Source: Pelargonium nanum
Taxonomy: Eukaryota; Streptophyta; Magnoliopsida; Geraniales; Geraniaceae
Assembly (NCBI GenBank): GCA_036897485.1
Contig: JAYMTF010000004.1
Location: 35,238-99,237, forward strand
DNA length: 64,000 bases
Direction of reading: 5' to 3'
How positions within the stretch are numbered: position 1 is the stretch's first letter; each line of letters starts with the position of its first letter. Shown in pieces: positions 40,541 to 53,910 of this stretch. The notes under the pieces were generated by a model, which saw nothing but the letters and a program-made list of their open reading frames with translations, ran no database searches and was not told where the DNA came from. A program made the translations under genes and the position numbers.

Positions 40541-42625
40541 GTCTATGATACGAGATGGATACATACTTAAAAATAGATCGGGATCAGAATAATGTTTCAA
40601 AACTATATCTTAGTAACCGCTGCTAAGAGTTTTTCAAAAAAGAGCTGAAATGGTGAGTTGAGTTAGAGTTTACAATAAATTAATAGTCCCAATTACACCA
40701 AACGAATTCTTTTATGCCAGGTATTAGGACGAAAGCTACATACAACAACTAGAATAAGAGCATGTAACGAGAAGGCCTTAGTATTTACTAGTCATACGAA
40801 TAGCTAGTAACTACTTACATAAATTATATAAAGATTAAGATCTCTTTTTTATATTTATATAAACTTTATTTGGAGGATTGCCCCTTGGTTCTTAAACTCA
40901 ACTTTTGGTCTTTTAATTAGGTAAAATTGAGATACATCTACATGCAACAACGTACTTTTCTTCGTACTCGTATCCTTTTCTGCTAGTTATATATAACTTT
41001 TCCTAAAACGGAGTTGCTTACTTCCGAGCAACCATCGAGGTACGAGACTCTATTATTGGAAACATACGTCGAAAGAATCCAATTCCTAAAGTGAGACATT
41101 CTTTCAAAGACAAATAAAAAGGGTGAGCCATTAGACTTCTACCAAGTTCGGGAATTCCTTGAGTGGATCATTTTGTAAATTCGGTTTCATTGTCAGATAA
41201 GCGGGGGTTCCCTATACTATGGGTAGTTAATTCCTAGTAGAAACTCTAGAGAAATATTTAAGGAAATTCTGGATGGAAATCGAATGAATATTATATACAC
41301 TGTACGTAAAAAAAGAAATAGATTTCAATTACGTTCTTTAAAATGAAAGGTCTATTCTATTGTTAATAATTCGTGTTACAAACAATTAATAGGGGACTCC
41401 TGAAGTACACCGAATAAACCAAGAGCTAAGGACTTTTATAAAGACTGGGAAGGGGCAGATTAGGGAACATGTTACCTATACTAAATATACTGAAGGACTA
41501 AGCTCTCTTTGACTTTGAAAGGAAAGCTACAAAGAACTGGAGGAGTGTGCCTTGTAGAATCCGCTACAACAAACAAAGAACTACTCTATATCTATTAACT
41601 AATACAATAAAGGGAATAATACTACTAAGGAAGATTAATACTATAACTATAATACAGAATAGAATAACTCCTAGCTAGAATAAGTACAGTCAGAGTACAG
41701 GCAACAAGGAGAGGACTCCTATGAAGATACAGATACAAAGTCTAAAAAGTATAGGTATTATGAATAAAATAAGGTATGAAGAATAGGAGTTATTACCCAA
41801 GGCAAGGATATCTTTGTAAAGAAAATCTTTCTATATTCAGATTGAACTTAGAACTTCCCATCTCGGAAAAGAATGCTCACTAAACTCCTTTTTAACTATT
41901 AATTGTCAAAATAGTAAAGAATTGAATTCTTTTTTTCTTTAATAATATCAAGTGACCTATACAGCATTCGGGCTTAACCAATCTTATATAGCGTTCGAAT
42001 TGATTCAATAGAATCTAGTAGATACCCTGATGTAATAGTCAAATAAGCCAACAGAGTTAGTTGCAAAATACTATTAAAGAACATACCCGCGCCATTGGAG
42101 ACACTTTGAGCCCCCTTATTACTACGTAGTGTATGTAGTTATTTCATATATTAAGGAAAATTTCAAGAATGATTTACCTACGTAACAGAAACTAAGACAA
42201 ATAAGGAATATGATAGAGCAACAAGAATCTCTATTTTGAGCAGTAAATACACTTTTATAAGCTTCTTGTATATGAGCTTTTTAGTTCAAACTTGGTTACA
42301 AGAATCCGTTTAGCTAGAAACTTGAATACTCTAATTTAGCTACTCTTATTAGGAAATTCTGGGTGATAGGTTATACGGGTCAACTGAAGTAAAGGACCTC
42401 AATCTATATAAGAAGAGAGCTTCCAGTATATAAGCGACTATAGGTCTTTTTGCCGAAACCTTTACTAAAGACAAAAATTACCCCTAACTCTCAAGCACAC
42501 TTACCCAAAATTTTGGATTCTTATTTATTTGCTAATACCTCTCTTTCCTGAAATAGGGCTTTATAAGCAAAGTTCAATAAATCGTTTAGATAGGAATAAT
42601 GTATATGGTAATAAGTGTACATATC

Positions 42626-42710
42626 GAAAAAAAGGCTGAGTGGCTTAAAGCATTTAGTTTGATAAATCAACATGTGTTTTGTATCGCGGGTTCGAATCCC
42701 ACCTACTCTA
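42626..42710 (+). pseudogene. Decayed trnS(GCU)-like gene with anticodon GAU
   Basis: The body follows plant mitochondrial trnS(GCU) as I recall it: D-arm GGCTGAGTGGCTTAAAGCA, a long variable region ending TTGTATC, and T-loop TTCGAAT. The anticodon loop reads TTGATAA where trnS(GCU) has TTGCTAA, so the anticodon is GAU, formally isoleucine, on a serine-type frame. The 3' acceptor strand CTACTCT has no partner: the 5' side is GAAAAAA, so the acceptor stem is gone. The T-stem also has a C-A mismatch. These breaks make it a pseudogene. In other plants trnS(GCU) usually stands just upstream of trnF; here that place, next to 56982, is empty and the relic lies 14 kb away. Confidence 0.75.
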
Positions 42711-44945
42711 ATCTAAGATACTACATTTCTATTTACTAAAACTAGATCAAGAACCTGGGATTTGTATCTACCCAGTAAGGCTTTTTTATAAGTTTCAGAT
42801 CTAAGAAAGAAAAAGCAGTTACTAGTATTTTTTATTTTTCAATTTATAGATACCCAGGATTATTAAATATAATAAGACACCTTAAGCTGAAGTTATAGCT
42901 GACTTTCGGGTTTTACTTGCAACGGTACGGGACATTAGGTGTACTAGATCGATCTAATAGCTTTTTCAAGGAGCCTCCAAATCCTGGGAGAGACTTGAGT
43001 ATACCAGGTAAGCAAAGTTCTTTAGACAGAATACTTCATGACTTTTAGTAGATTAAGGAGCTGCCTCTTTAGAGTTCTCTTATACTTTACTGCCTGGAAT
43101 TGGGAACCTAGAGACACAAAGAAGGACTCCTTGGGGCTTTCCTCTTTATAAATTCCTTAAGTCCTCAGAAACAGAACATGAATCAAATCGAACTTATAAT
43201 ATGGAATCTACTTCGTATGGTGCTAAAAGTAAACCAAAAAAATTTCTATTATCTGAGTATATCCTAGTAGTAAAGGGACCCCTTTGGTTAAAAGTATTAG
43301 CTTTTGAGAACGGTAGGGCTCTAGTTTGTGTATTTTGCTTAAAGAGTTATTGATAGAAGTTTTGATGAAGAGGGCTCCTTGTTAAGAAAAGAAGGGATTC
43401 AAAGTGTGTTGCAAAGGAAGGTCAATAAACCAAAAACCTATTACGTAAACAAGACTAGGTTGTCTTTTTAGTACAATACCCGCCCTTAATATACGACAGT
43501 AAGAGGAATTAAGCCTGATTACTCATTATGCTTGTTCAAAGATCTGAAATATAAGAAAGTCTTTGTACAGCACAATATAGACTTCAAGTAGAAAGTCAAG
43601 AGTATTATGGGTATAGTTGAGGAAATTCCTTAGACGGATGTAGTCTGCAGGATACCCTATATTTCATTACAAAAATGAAGGGTTAAGCTTTGCACCTTAA
43701 TAAATATTTTAGTTACGCTCGCTTTTCTTTTTGTGAGGCAATCGCTTTAGAAAATCGAAAGGTTTTACGAATTGTTGTTGTTGGTACAAACTTTTAAATG
43801 TCTGTATGTAATGCATACACTTACTGGAATGTATAACTCCTATATGATGGAACAACAAGCTCCAAGGACTTTTCTTTTTTTAGTACAACTAAATATTACT
43901 TCTATCAAGGCATCCTATAGTCGAAACCTAAAAAGGAGCTCTGGGAATATCAACAGAAAAGGGTAATGCCCAGCTTATATCTTAAATAGAATGTCAATTT
44001 TTGGAGCTTTTTCTACTTCAAGTTACTTTTTACTTACTAAGACCCTATATTTTTGTAAAAAAAAGACAATAAGTACTCAATCTCGGAGCTAGAGGGACAA
44101 ATTGAATTGCTTGAATGATATACTCGTTTTCTGTCAGCGAGAACTCTTAGAATTTTTGAAATTCTATTGATTATAAGATTCTATATTAATTTTTGGAAAA
44201 AGCTACTCCATTAGCATATCCTTAAACACTTCTTTCCTAAGTGTTAACTTAAGTAGATGTCTACCCCTCTATTTTATCAGACAAAAGATTTTAGAAGGTA
44301 CCCTTGATTAATTTAGTTACAACAGTAGCATCACCAACTACTAAAAACTAATAAGTTCTCAGATTTATACAAGCTTGGCCTTCTATAGCTTATGAGGAAC
44401 TCCTCTTAAAAGGTCTTATGTACTCAATGCTCTTAGATTATAGAAAGGAACATGTATACATATATGCTACTATAATTGTCGTGAGAAGTATCTTGTAATT
44501 ATATAAATAGGTTTGAGAGATAGAAGTCTAGAAAAAAAGTGAAACTTAATGAAGAGTCTCTAAAAGTAGGATTTTTTCCAGGGTATCTCATTGCTGAAAC
44601 TAATAGGTTGGAAACAAATTAGAAATAGAAAAGACTCCGCGTCCCTTTTTAACCAGCTCTTTGTTTTACCTAGATGTAAGAGCTCCTACAAGGTTTGTAT
44701 TGATCAAAGAAATGTATAATGAATTGTGGATTGCTTCTAGTTCACCGTGTTCCTAGGTTGGGAAATTCTATGCTATAATACCTACTACCAAACATTATAT
44801 ACTAGTCCCTCTTTGCTTTTTAGACTCCTTCTAAAGAGGGACCTTGATATTCAAAAATTGAGACATATAGGGACAAATTAAGTATATGTACATAAGATAA
44901 GGACACAACTAGAAAACCCTTGCAAATTTTAGGAATGCTTTCAAA

Positions 44946-44970
44946 GGAAGTTTTCAGAACTTCCCTTTTT
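44946..44970 (+). repeat. 7-bp hairpin followed by T run
   Basis: GGAAGTT (44946-44952), loop TTCAG, AACTTCC (44958-44964), then C and five T. AAA precedes the left arm, so the hairpin can extend slightly. It has the form of a 3'-end stem-loop, which in plant mitochondria can mark or protect transcript ends, but no gene lies upstream. It is also a variant of the AAGG/CCTT palindrome set. Confidence 0.65.
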
Positions 44971-46772
44971 CTTTACACCAAAACAAAAGTACTACCAAGA
45001 CATAATTGAATCGTACTCTCTTTACACTTAATTCACTGAACTAGACCCCTAGTAATTAAAATTTTTTGTTAAAACTTCTCGTTTATCAAAAAAGGATGAG
45101 TATCTCTATAATGGATATAGCATACTCCTCACGAATACATGATTAGATCTATACTCCTGGTATTACATAACTACTAAAAAGAGAAGTACTTGCAATGTTT
45201 TTACTGTATAATGCGAAAGAGACCTCGAAGATATCATAATTTACTTCGATCTACTTTCGTAATAAAAAGTTTATTGGGCGGATACATCCTTAATCAGTGG
45301 CAGGGATATCCTTTTTTAAAAAATAAAAATCAAAATAGCTGATACAGAATGTACTATAGGAGCCCCTAAACCCGGATTTTTAGAAGTATGTGTTCCTACC
45401 AAAACCTAGTAGATAGTATTCAAAATTTTGTTATATTCTAGAGTGAATTTACTCCTGGCAGTCTTTCTCAACCAAGATGAATGGCTGATTCCTTTTTGAA
45501 AGTGGTGCAGTGAGGAAAACCCTATCTTAAAAAGACTCTGTTGTTGTATAATTGAAAGGAGTTCTCTATTATAATCTTATGGGCAATCCCGTGATAAATA
45601 CTATAAATTACATATAATCACAAAATTCTTTGTCGATCCAAGATATAAGACTTTCTTGTTAAACCAGTCGCTTAAACCCTTTAACTTTGGCAAAGATTTC
45701 TATTTGTTTTAATTCTAAAAAGCACTAAAGTATACAGGAAACAACTCTTCGTTGACATAAACTACACGCTTCTAATCTTTTTATAAGAGTTTTCTCTAAT
45801 TCAAGGGGGATTTAAAATATTATATTTATAGTATCTCTATTTTTACTAAGAAAAAGGATATTTCCCTGTCTAGAGTTGAGAAAAAAGGGGGTAGGTACAC
45901 GTCTCTAACTCTGAAAGATAAAATCAGGAAAACCAGTATATCTGGCTTTACAAAGCTTTTGTCAAGTTTACAGGCCTAGCGTAAAGCTTCTCGACGCGTG
46001 TTGAAACTAGTACTAAAATTACTCTAACTAATATCAATAGAAAATCTAATATAGAAGTCCTCTCTCGTTAAAATATCCATTGTAAAACAAAGTAAGGGTT
46101 AAACCCAAACGAGTGTTTACCTAATTTCTATAACTATATAATGGGTACCCTTATAAAACAAATTTTGTATAATCTAGTTTTTCCAAGAAGTTTTTTGAAT
46201 ATTAGTAGGCGGTAGCAGTTGAAGATTTTTCTAAGAAGATTGAAGTAGAGCAAATAACTGTGAATAATATTACTGTTTTTAGGGGTTCAAACTTGCTTTA
46301 GTAGCTCTTGAAATTTTAAGATAACCTGGTTCTTTAAAGCTGAGGAAAGCATTCCTACAACACTCAGAAAAAGGAAACCCTGTTCAACGCCCTTGAGCTC
46401 CTTCTTAGGGCATACAATATCTAATTGACGGACTAATATTCTAAAATAAGACTTTTTCTTTTAAGAATAGACCTGAGAATTAGCGTAAACACAAGAAAGG
46501 ATACAATGCTTTAAATTCCTTGTGACTGACTACTTAAACAGGCTCAGAAAGAGAATAAAACAATCTTTTTAGATAAATATATCTCCTTACCTTAAGACAC
46601 TGCCCCGGGATTACTAGTTCTTTTAACTTAATTTACATTTAGTACAGTACTTATAAGACTAACAAACCTCCATATATCTATCTAAAAGTCAGTCAAAAAC
46701 TAGTTATTACAATTTCCTTGATCCAAAAGACCCCTATAATTTATCTCCTAGTGAGGTAGTCAGGGGTTACCC

Positions 46773-46800
46773 CCTTTTTATTAAGACTAGAAAACTGGAA
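46773..46800 (+). repeat. 28-nt diverged repeat, copy 1
   Basis: Matches 53243-53270 over 28 nt with about three mismatches; the shared core is TTTTATTAAGACT-AAAACTGGAA. Downstream both have a GAGGAAT motif at differing distance. Origin unknown. Confidence 0.5.
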
Positions 46801-47011
46801 ACAATAGGACATTGTAATTACCCAAGATTTCTCCTAGTTAGACCCGCAGAAAGAGGAATGACTTGAAACTTTAAAGAGCTCCTTGTGACTTAGTTCGTTA
46901 ACTGGCCTTTCTATATTTACTGGAAACTCATGATTACTCCAGTCCCAGTAGGGTTGGCTCTTACTAGGTTGACTAAAAAGGAGTTGCTATTGTACTTATT
47001 AGCTTAGGGAT

Positions 47012-47097
47012 ATCCTTTTCTTTCTGGTTCTCTTTGACTTAGTTTTCTTCTTTCTTACTTTCTTTCTGTTCGATCTTGACTTCCCTGTTTTTTCTAG
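47012..47097 (+). repeat. Polypyrimidine-rich tract
   Basis: An 86-nt stretch rich in CTTT and TTTCT blocks on the plus strand, with marked strand asymmetry compared with its surroundings. No open frame of note. It may be a slippage-expanded simple sequence. Confidence 0.5.
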
Positions 47098-47289
47098 CCT
47101 AAATCAGGATAAGTTAAAGAGCCAAGTGTCAGTCTTTTTTTTTACTTAGCTACAGGGACTCCTTACTCGTGAAACTTGCTTATAGTAAATCACTTAGGTA
47201 CAAATGGATTTAAATACTCGTCTTTTATACTCTAGTTATAGTCACTCGAATGTAGTAAGTATAATTATAATATTCTTTGTTTTATTTAG

Positions 47290-47357
47290 TATTTTGAGTG
47301 GTTAGAGCACTGGTTGTTGGAATCTCAAGTCATGGGTTCAAGTCCATTTAGGAATTA
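47290..47357 (+). pseudogene. tRNA-like relic, paired with 60211
   Basis: D-arm-like TTGAGTGGTTAGAGCAC is followed by TGGTTGTTGGAATC and a T-arm-like CATGGGTTCAAGTCC. Over 42 nt (47304-47345) it matches 60239-60280 with about six mismatches, including an unusual TGGAATCTCAAGTCAT where the anticodon and variable regions should be. No anticodon stem forms and the T-stem has mismatches. The D-arm looks like a threonine-type tRNA and the AAGTCAT-GGTTCAA part like trnT or elongator trnM, but the parent cannot be fixed. It is not a standard functional tRNA. Confidence 0.45.
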
Positions 47358-50300
47358 AGATATCAAGAAAAGGGCACTAAATGTAGTAGATATAGAAAGT
47401 TTATTTGTCCAAGCCGCCTACTTCTAGTAGAAAATGATTTTAATAGAACTTTAGGATTTTTACTATCCGCTAAAGTAGCTAGGATAAGGATAAAAGAATG
47501 CTTTAAAAACAAGACCGACTGGTCTAGCTCTTAGTAGTAAATCTCTGAGGATTATATATAACTAAAAAATTTATATTCTCAAACTTGACCGGTACTCTTT
47601 AAAATTGAAACCTGTATCCAGCAAAAGAAAGTTCTTACCCTTTTTTTTTGCCTGTATAATTAAACAAAATTAGTGCGGATATTCCAATTATGGAGTGGGT
47701 TTGATATGAATTCAATGCTCTACTTAACTAGGGATTTTAGATTTGGAAGTCCTTACCTAGAGCTCAACTCGAGATCTTAGCGGTTTTTCGAATCGTACAC
47801 CGCATGGGCTTTTAAAGAATTTTGAGTCATATATCGGCCCTTGAAGATAAAACCTACAAAACAACAAAACAAGGATACATGATTCATTGCCCTAGGGTAT
47901 TACTTTTTGTTAACTAGCAGTTCCAGAGTTTGACACTTATAAGGCGAATGGTTTAAGAGGTATTCGCAGCGGTCCTTATTGTAAAAACTTATTAAATCTT
48001 CGGTTAATTTATCAATTGGGCCTAATATAAAGAATAAAAATCACGGATATACAAAATATTCAATACTAGAGCTGGGATACTTTAGCGTTTGCGATGGACA
48101 AAAGAGTCCAATGTTTCAGGTCTATGCTTCTCTTGTTTTTATGAGGTATTTTTATTACTAAAAGACAAAAATACTTACTATGACTCTTCTGTAAAGTTGT
48201 TCTATTCTTTTCATTCAAGTCGTGTGAAAATATATTTGACTTTTTTAACTTTACAGCCATAAATAAGGATATAAGTTATCTTGTAAATCTGAGAAAACAA
48301 TCCGCTTTTGTCTAATAATATATAATAGACCAGGAATCCCAACAACATGAACAAAGCTGACCGGGAAGCAAACGTCAAACTTATACAAAGGTGAAACTCT
48401 TTCGCGATCATTTACTAGAAAATAGCTTTATAAAGGTTATTACGATAAGGGATTAAAATGGGTCTTAAACTCAGGGTATATATTGCTAAGAATCCTAGTT
48501 TATCTATACTTATAGGAAAAAAAGGAGCTCTCTTACGTATGGGTCTGAAAAAGGCAAATAAATTTCTTAGTCTACAAGGAATTACGGATAACCCCTAAAA
48601 TAAAGCTTTAAGTAACACACATTACTTTAGTAAAATAAGAAGCAAACTAGGGAACTCGTCTTTTAATAGTTCTTCAGAGTCTCCCTTCCTGCTCGTATCT
48701 AAATGGAACTTGAGTGCTTGTCTTACTTCAATGAAATTGCTTTTTCATTTTTAGTAAAGAATGACCCTACTGGGCAAGCTCTCTCGGTAAAACAGTCTAT
48801 ATAAGGAAAAGAGCCCGACAAAGCCGACTCGTTAAATAAGGGAAGGGGTGTATAGGTCTAAAATAAAAAGGGGTTCTATTACTTTTTGGCATACCAGTAT
48901 CTTTAAAAAGGGGATTTCATATATTAACATATGATGTACTTTGGAACTGAATAGTAGTATAGTATGATAGATTCACAGGAGATTGGGAGTTTAAATTTAG
49001 AAAGGTCTAATACTTGTTTTTGATGTTTCCTTGATGGGATTCTCTTAAGATTATAAGGAATTCGGATGAAGTAATGTAATATAAGATACTCAGTGTCCTA
49101 AACTGTACTAAGTACTTTTATGCTTAGTAAGGGCATTCCCCTACAGGAGACCCAAAAATGTTACAGGAAACTTGAAGTATTAGATAAAATCTTTATTACT
49201 TTACTTTGCTATGGTAGTTCTTTGTTATCTAGATGTTTTTACGCTCCGATATGTATACCCCTTTATCTACAGTATCGGGCCAGTCCAGGAAGTTAAAGTA
49301 TTACTAAAGCATAGTTATTGCTTTTTGACGCTAGCAGAGTACTGATATAAAAAGTAAAATAAGTAGCTAATATATACCTAAAGACTACAGATAAATTCTG
49401 ACTAAGTTTTATAAAACTCTTAAATAACAGAAGAGCTTCAGTAACAGCTTATAAATTTAGTTAGTTTACAAGTTGTTTGAAAGGTGTAAAAACCCTGCTA
49501 GGAACATTATATATAATTTAATAAATACTGGGAATACCCCCGGGAATTCGTCCTTATTTAGGCAACTCCTTTTTGAGAATTGTGGGTAAAAGTATCCTTA
49601 TTTATAGACGAATATTCTTTTGATTTATATATTTTTTTATAAGGAACTCCTTTATATTACAGGGAATTTCCGAAGGGCTCTACGGAAAGCTTCGTTGCAC
49701 ACCTGTAAAACCCTTATCTCAGATAGAAATATGTATATATAACTAGCACTTTATTAACAAAGGATTTTATTCTTTTTACTACGCTATTTTCTAACTCTTA
49801 CAAGGAATCCCTAAAGCAGACTTAAATTTTTTTCTTTCTAAAAGACTGTCTACTGTCGATACTTATAAATAAACGTTTCATTTTATAGCAACTCATTTTA
49901 GTATTTAACTTTCCATGGACGAGATGTGGGGGAAGCGGAGGTATTTAGTCCCGGTTTACTGCTATTAGGATTTCTTTAGTTTTAGTAATTAAAAAATATT
50001 AATACGTTTTTTTAATAATGAAGGCTTCATATTTTTTATATAGAATAGAAGAGTTTTCAAGGTATAGTTTATACACTATTTTCAATCTCTTGTTCTTATC
50101 ATCTTATCAGCAGAGTCTAAATCGACCTTCTTCTTTTTGTAATGTGGCAAGAACTGCTGGAAAAACTAATTCCTTAATTTCTATAGAGATTATAATACTT
50201 TTAATGGGAACGCCTTGTATGTAATTAGAAAGTCGTACACCTATTTATCCGTAATAAATAAAGAATCCTCTATGCCTTGAAGCGGCACTCTTGTGAGTAT

Positions 50301-53300
50301 GTTTCTCCTATAAAATTTGCTTTTTTAACTTTCCTCACAGGAGTTTTATGGGTTTCAGCGCTAATAAAAGGCACTTAAAAGTTCTTTTTATGTCTTTTTT
50401 ACTTCCTTACCTATATAGTATACTAGAAAATACTTTTGTTAAATCAAATAATAAAGTGTACTAGAAATATTTGAGATCTTTAGTGTGCTTAACCTTAATA
50501 AAAAAGGGGCTCTCCTTATTCTATATAGTAATATTGGAAACTTTAAAGGACCCTACAAAAATGTACTAATAAAAATGTTTAAATAACAAAAGGTATTGGG
50601 GGCTTTTGATAGTAGTAAAGGATAAGCCTAAGCAGTATACATAGGATTTTTGATATCTATAATACTATTATGGAAGGGAGAAAAAACTCTACTTTGAATA
50701 TATTACTTCTTTAGCAGCTAAACTTACTAAGAGTAGACATTGCAGTAAAAAAGGCGTATTAATCGTTACCCACTGGACTCGTATAAATATATTTGTTTTA
50801 TAATAAATTCCTTTATTTTAGGGTTATCCCTTGTACTCGACTCTTCTTAGTCCAAGTCTCTTTAGTCAGTAAGGAGTAATTTCTAAACTTTAGTCTAATA
50901 TCTGCGCAAAGTTATATATCAAAATTTATTAAATAATCTTGGAATGTCACAATCCTAAAAAAAGAGGAGTATAAAATAAGACCGTAATTGAGAAAAAAGC
51001 AATTGTTTGGCTATGCTCTAAAATTAAGAATTCTACGCGGATCTTTTAAGTTCATGTATTGGACCCTATTCTACAAGTAAAACTAAGCAAATTTTAGTCG
51101 GATCGGCCTAAAACTCTATTGTTAATAAGGAATATGTCACGCGCCCCTGATAAGGAGGGTCTTTCAAAACTCTATATAGGATAGGATCTCGCTACTATAC
51201 TAACACAAGCTGTTATTTTTAGTTAAGTGCCTATTGCGCCTGCCGCTTTTTATATTTATTTCAAAACTTGCTGTACCAAGGAGCAATCTTTACTAATAGG
51301 CCCTCTTCTGCTCAATTTATTTTTATATCTAGTTTATTAATTAAGATCCTAGCAAGGGGGTACCTATAAGCTTTACTTTATTATGATTATGATATAGGAA
51401 ATCCTTCTAACTAAAGCAAACAAAACTGCAGACTAAAGGCATAATGAATCCTTTCTTACATGAGACTTACAGGACGAGGGTGCCAACTACCATGTTATAA
51501 CAAAAGGAAGCTTATAATCAAGGAGATGCAAATATAGCTCAGAGATTTTCTATAAGGTACCGAGGGGTTGCTAAAAGAGCAAAAGAGCCTCGTAGTTTTC
51601 TGAACTTACAATTCTAATTTTTTAAAGAGTTTACTACTTCTTTAAAGGGCTTGTTTACTCATGCGTAGGGACCGAGGTTTTATAACAGGTAATTTTTTGG
51701 GCTGTAATCAAGAGATACTTTTATAATACGGAAATCGGTACATTAAGAGACTCCTGTCAGGGATATATGATAAGGAAGGCTATGTTTTTATATTAACCAT
51801 TTTTGTAAAAAGGGGATCCTTATTTCGATACCCGGGACTCTATAACATTTCAGTACAAAGAAAGCTGTAAGATAAGGGGCCTTTTTAAGTTAAACGGTTA
51901 CCGCAGTATGAGAAACTTGTGAAAAGGCAATCGTAAGAACTCAAATGTACAAAACTCCTAATAAATTACTCAATGTAAACAAAAAATCAAGGGGGGTTCT
52001 AATTCATAATTTAAGTTAGCTTTTCAAAGCAATTCTGAGTTATTAGGATGGTATAAAAGTTTTTGTTTCTTTATAAAGATGCGTATATAATTTCTCTCCA
52101 ACCCCGAGTTAGAAGTAGGAGCTTTCGAAGAGTACCAATAGCGAATATAGAGTTTAACAGGAAATGCTTGGCCTCTTTTTAATAATTAAAAGAAGATCCT
52201 CTCCGGTAGAAGGAGTTATAGGACTATGCAAAACGGGCATTTTCATAACCTAAAGTACGAAGCATATGGTACAGTCAAAATTAGGATATATAATAGGATA
52301 GCTTTTTCAGCACAGGAATTTCTTTATTAGTAGAACCTGTATTAAAAAGAGTTAAATACTAAGGATCGTTCTCTTATTAGATCCAGAAGAGATAAACACT
52401 ACCGAAAAGGAAGACGTAATATAATGGTCTTAATTCGGCTACTTTCACAAGTATTTTTTTTTTCTAAGTTTACGCAGGGTTTTGGTATAGCTCCTAGCTT
52501 CTCTGGACTAAATAGGAACTATAGATCCTTGCTTATGTATTTTAAGTTCTTACAGCACTCTTATGAAGTGACACTATAAGGAGTACTGCCTTTTTTGAGT
52601 TACATATTAGCTACATGCGCCTTTCTTATAAAGTAGAAAAGGGGATCCTAAGTAGCCCTTAAGGTTTGAGTAGCGTCATAAATTTAAGAGTCTCGGGGTA
52701 CTTTTTTTCGAAATATGAAATATGGGGGGTTAACCACAACAAAAAGAGGTTATTCAATAGCTAGTTTAGAGACTTTTTTAAATATTTGTATAAGTTAAGG
52801 AGGCTTCTATATCATATTTAATCCTGTCAAGGTATACGAACGGGAGAAGCAAAAGTAAAAAAGTAATTATTATAAAAGGTTTCTCTATAATCTAGATTTT
52901 GCACCCATTTAAGTAATAAAAAAATCCCTGTAGTTTTATACAAGAGTTATCTACCTCGCTTTTTCCAAGTGTCGGTATATTATGAATTCTAATAAAAGCC
53001 CAAGGCAGCTTAATTATACCAAGGAATACTCGTTTCACAAAAGAGACTTACTCTAGATTTAAACTTTCAGTTATTCGAAATCCACATAACTTTGGCTTTT
53101 AGCGGCTTTACAAGGGTCTCTTTTATCTTAAATTGCCTTTGCATATAGTAAAAGGTGGAATTTACTACAGATACTTTATAATCAAGATTTCCTTATCATC
53201 TAAAAAACTGCTTACTACTCTTCCTATTAGTTCTAGGATTTACTCTTTTATTAAGACTCAAAAACTGGAAATTTGAAACCAGAGGAATATGAGAGCAACC

Positions 53301-53905
53301 CTTAACTTTATAGAGCTACTTATAAAAACTTAAAGTTCAGGAGTAAAGGATACTCTTAGATATTATACATTTTAGTAAACAGCTTCAAAAATGCTAAAGA
53401 AAAAGAATACCTATTAAATAGAACAATACCAAAGTTTATATCTGGAATAGCTTTTATCCTCAGTTTGGCTACCTCTTTTTTTGTTGCTTTGAGGCTTTTT
53501 AAGGCAATATAACCTTGTTTTTAAACGAGTCTCTTTTCAAGGATTTACAGGAATAATTAAGGCACTCCAGCAGGAAGACAGATTCAACAGGCCACTACCC
53601 CTTAGCTACACTTTTATAAAGGATTTCAATTACAGAAGCTGACTTCTAAATACCCCAGCAACAAGAGATCAAGGACTTCCCTCTTCTTATATTTACTTAT
53701 TTACTCCTAAACTTTTTTATTATCCGGAATTGAAACCTTGAAATTAGAGGAACACTTATTAATAAGAACTCCTCACTTTTTCCTTACCTGAAAATACAGG
53801 AACCAGAGTCTAAAGGAAGGGACCTTTTTCCTCTTAAACCCGAAAACTAGGCAATTTATTGAATTAAGCCAGCTTACAGAACTCTAAAATGAGTACCAAC
53901 TCAAA
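47358..53905. other. Gene-free AT-rich stretch
   Basis: Nothing codes here that I can support. Overlapping minus-strand frames at 48066-48411 and a plus frame at 50018 have 64-68 codons and no recognised family. Degenerate palindrome sites occur at 49641, 50498, 51813 and 52635. Copy 2 of the 28-nt repeat is at 53243. Confidence 0.65.
53243..53270 (+). repeat. 28-nt diverged repeat, copy 2
   Basis: Partner of 46773-46800. A third, weaker relative may be at about 53700-53745, where a TTTTTATTA block is followed by a GAAACCTTGAAATTAGAGG stretch resembling GAAATTTGAAACCAGAGG here. Confidence 0.5.
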
Positions 53906-53910
53906 AAGAG

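Larger units (their letters stand above)
25878..42625. other. Gene-free AT-rich stretch
   Basis: No gene is supportable. The two longest frames of the window's plus strand, 89 codons at 37462 and 97 codons at 39918 (the latter starting at TTG), lie here. Both are lysine/leucine/tyrosine-rich in the way AT-rich noncoding DNA translates, with no recognisable family. Also present: a trnE-like fragment at 28459, an 11-C run at 28533, one copy of the 25-bp repeat at 37110, a 20-bp palindrome at 40521, and an A-rich, strand-skewed patch at about 41560-41800. Possible T-arm shards with GGTTCAAA occur at 26321 and 30009, too short to call. Confidence 0.7.
42711..47280. other. Gene-free AT-rich stretch
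   Basis: No gene seen. Contains the hairpin at 44946, a palindrome AAGGACTCCTT at 43132, AAAGGGACCCCTTT at about 43266 and a polypyrimidine tract at 47012-47097. A 64-codon frame at 43772 is not recognisable and starts at TTG. Confidence 0.65.

Noticed and set aside
42626-42710. Functional isoleucine tRNA (GAU)
   Set aside because: The long variable arm is serine-type, the acceptor stem cannot form and the T-stem is damaged.
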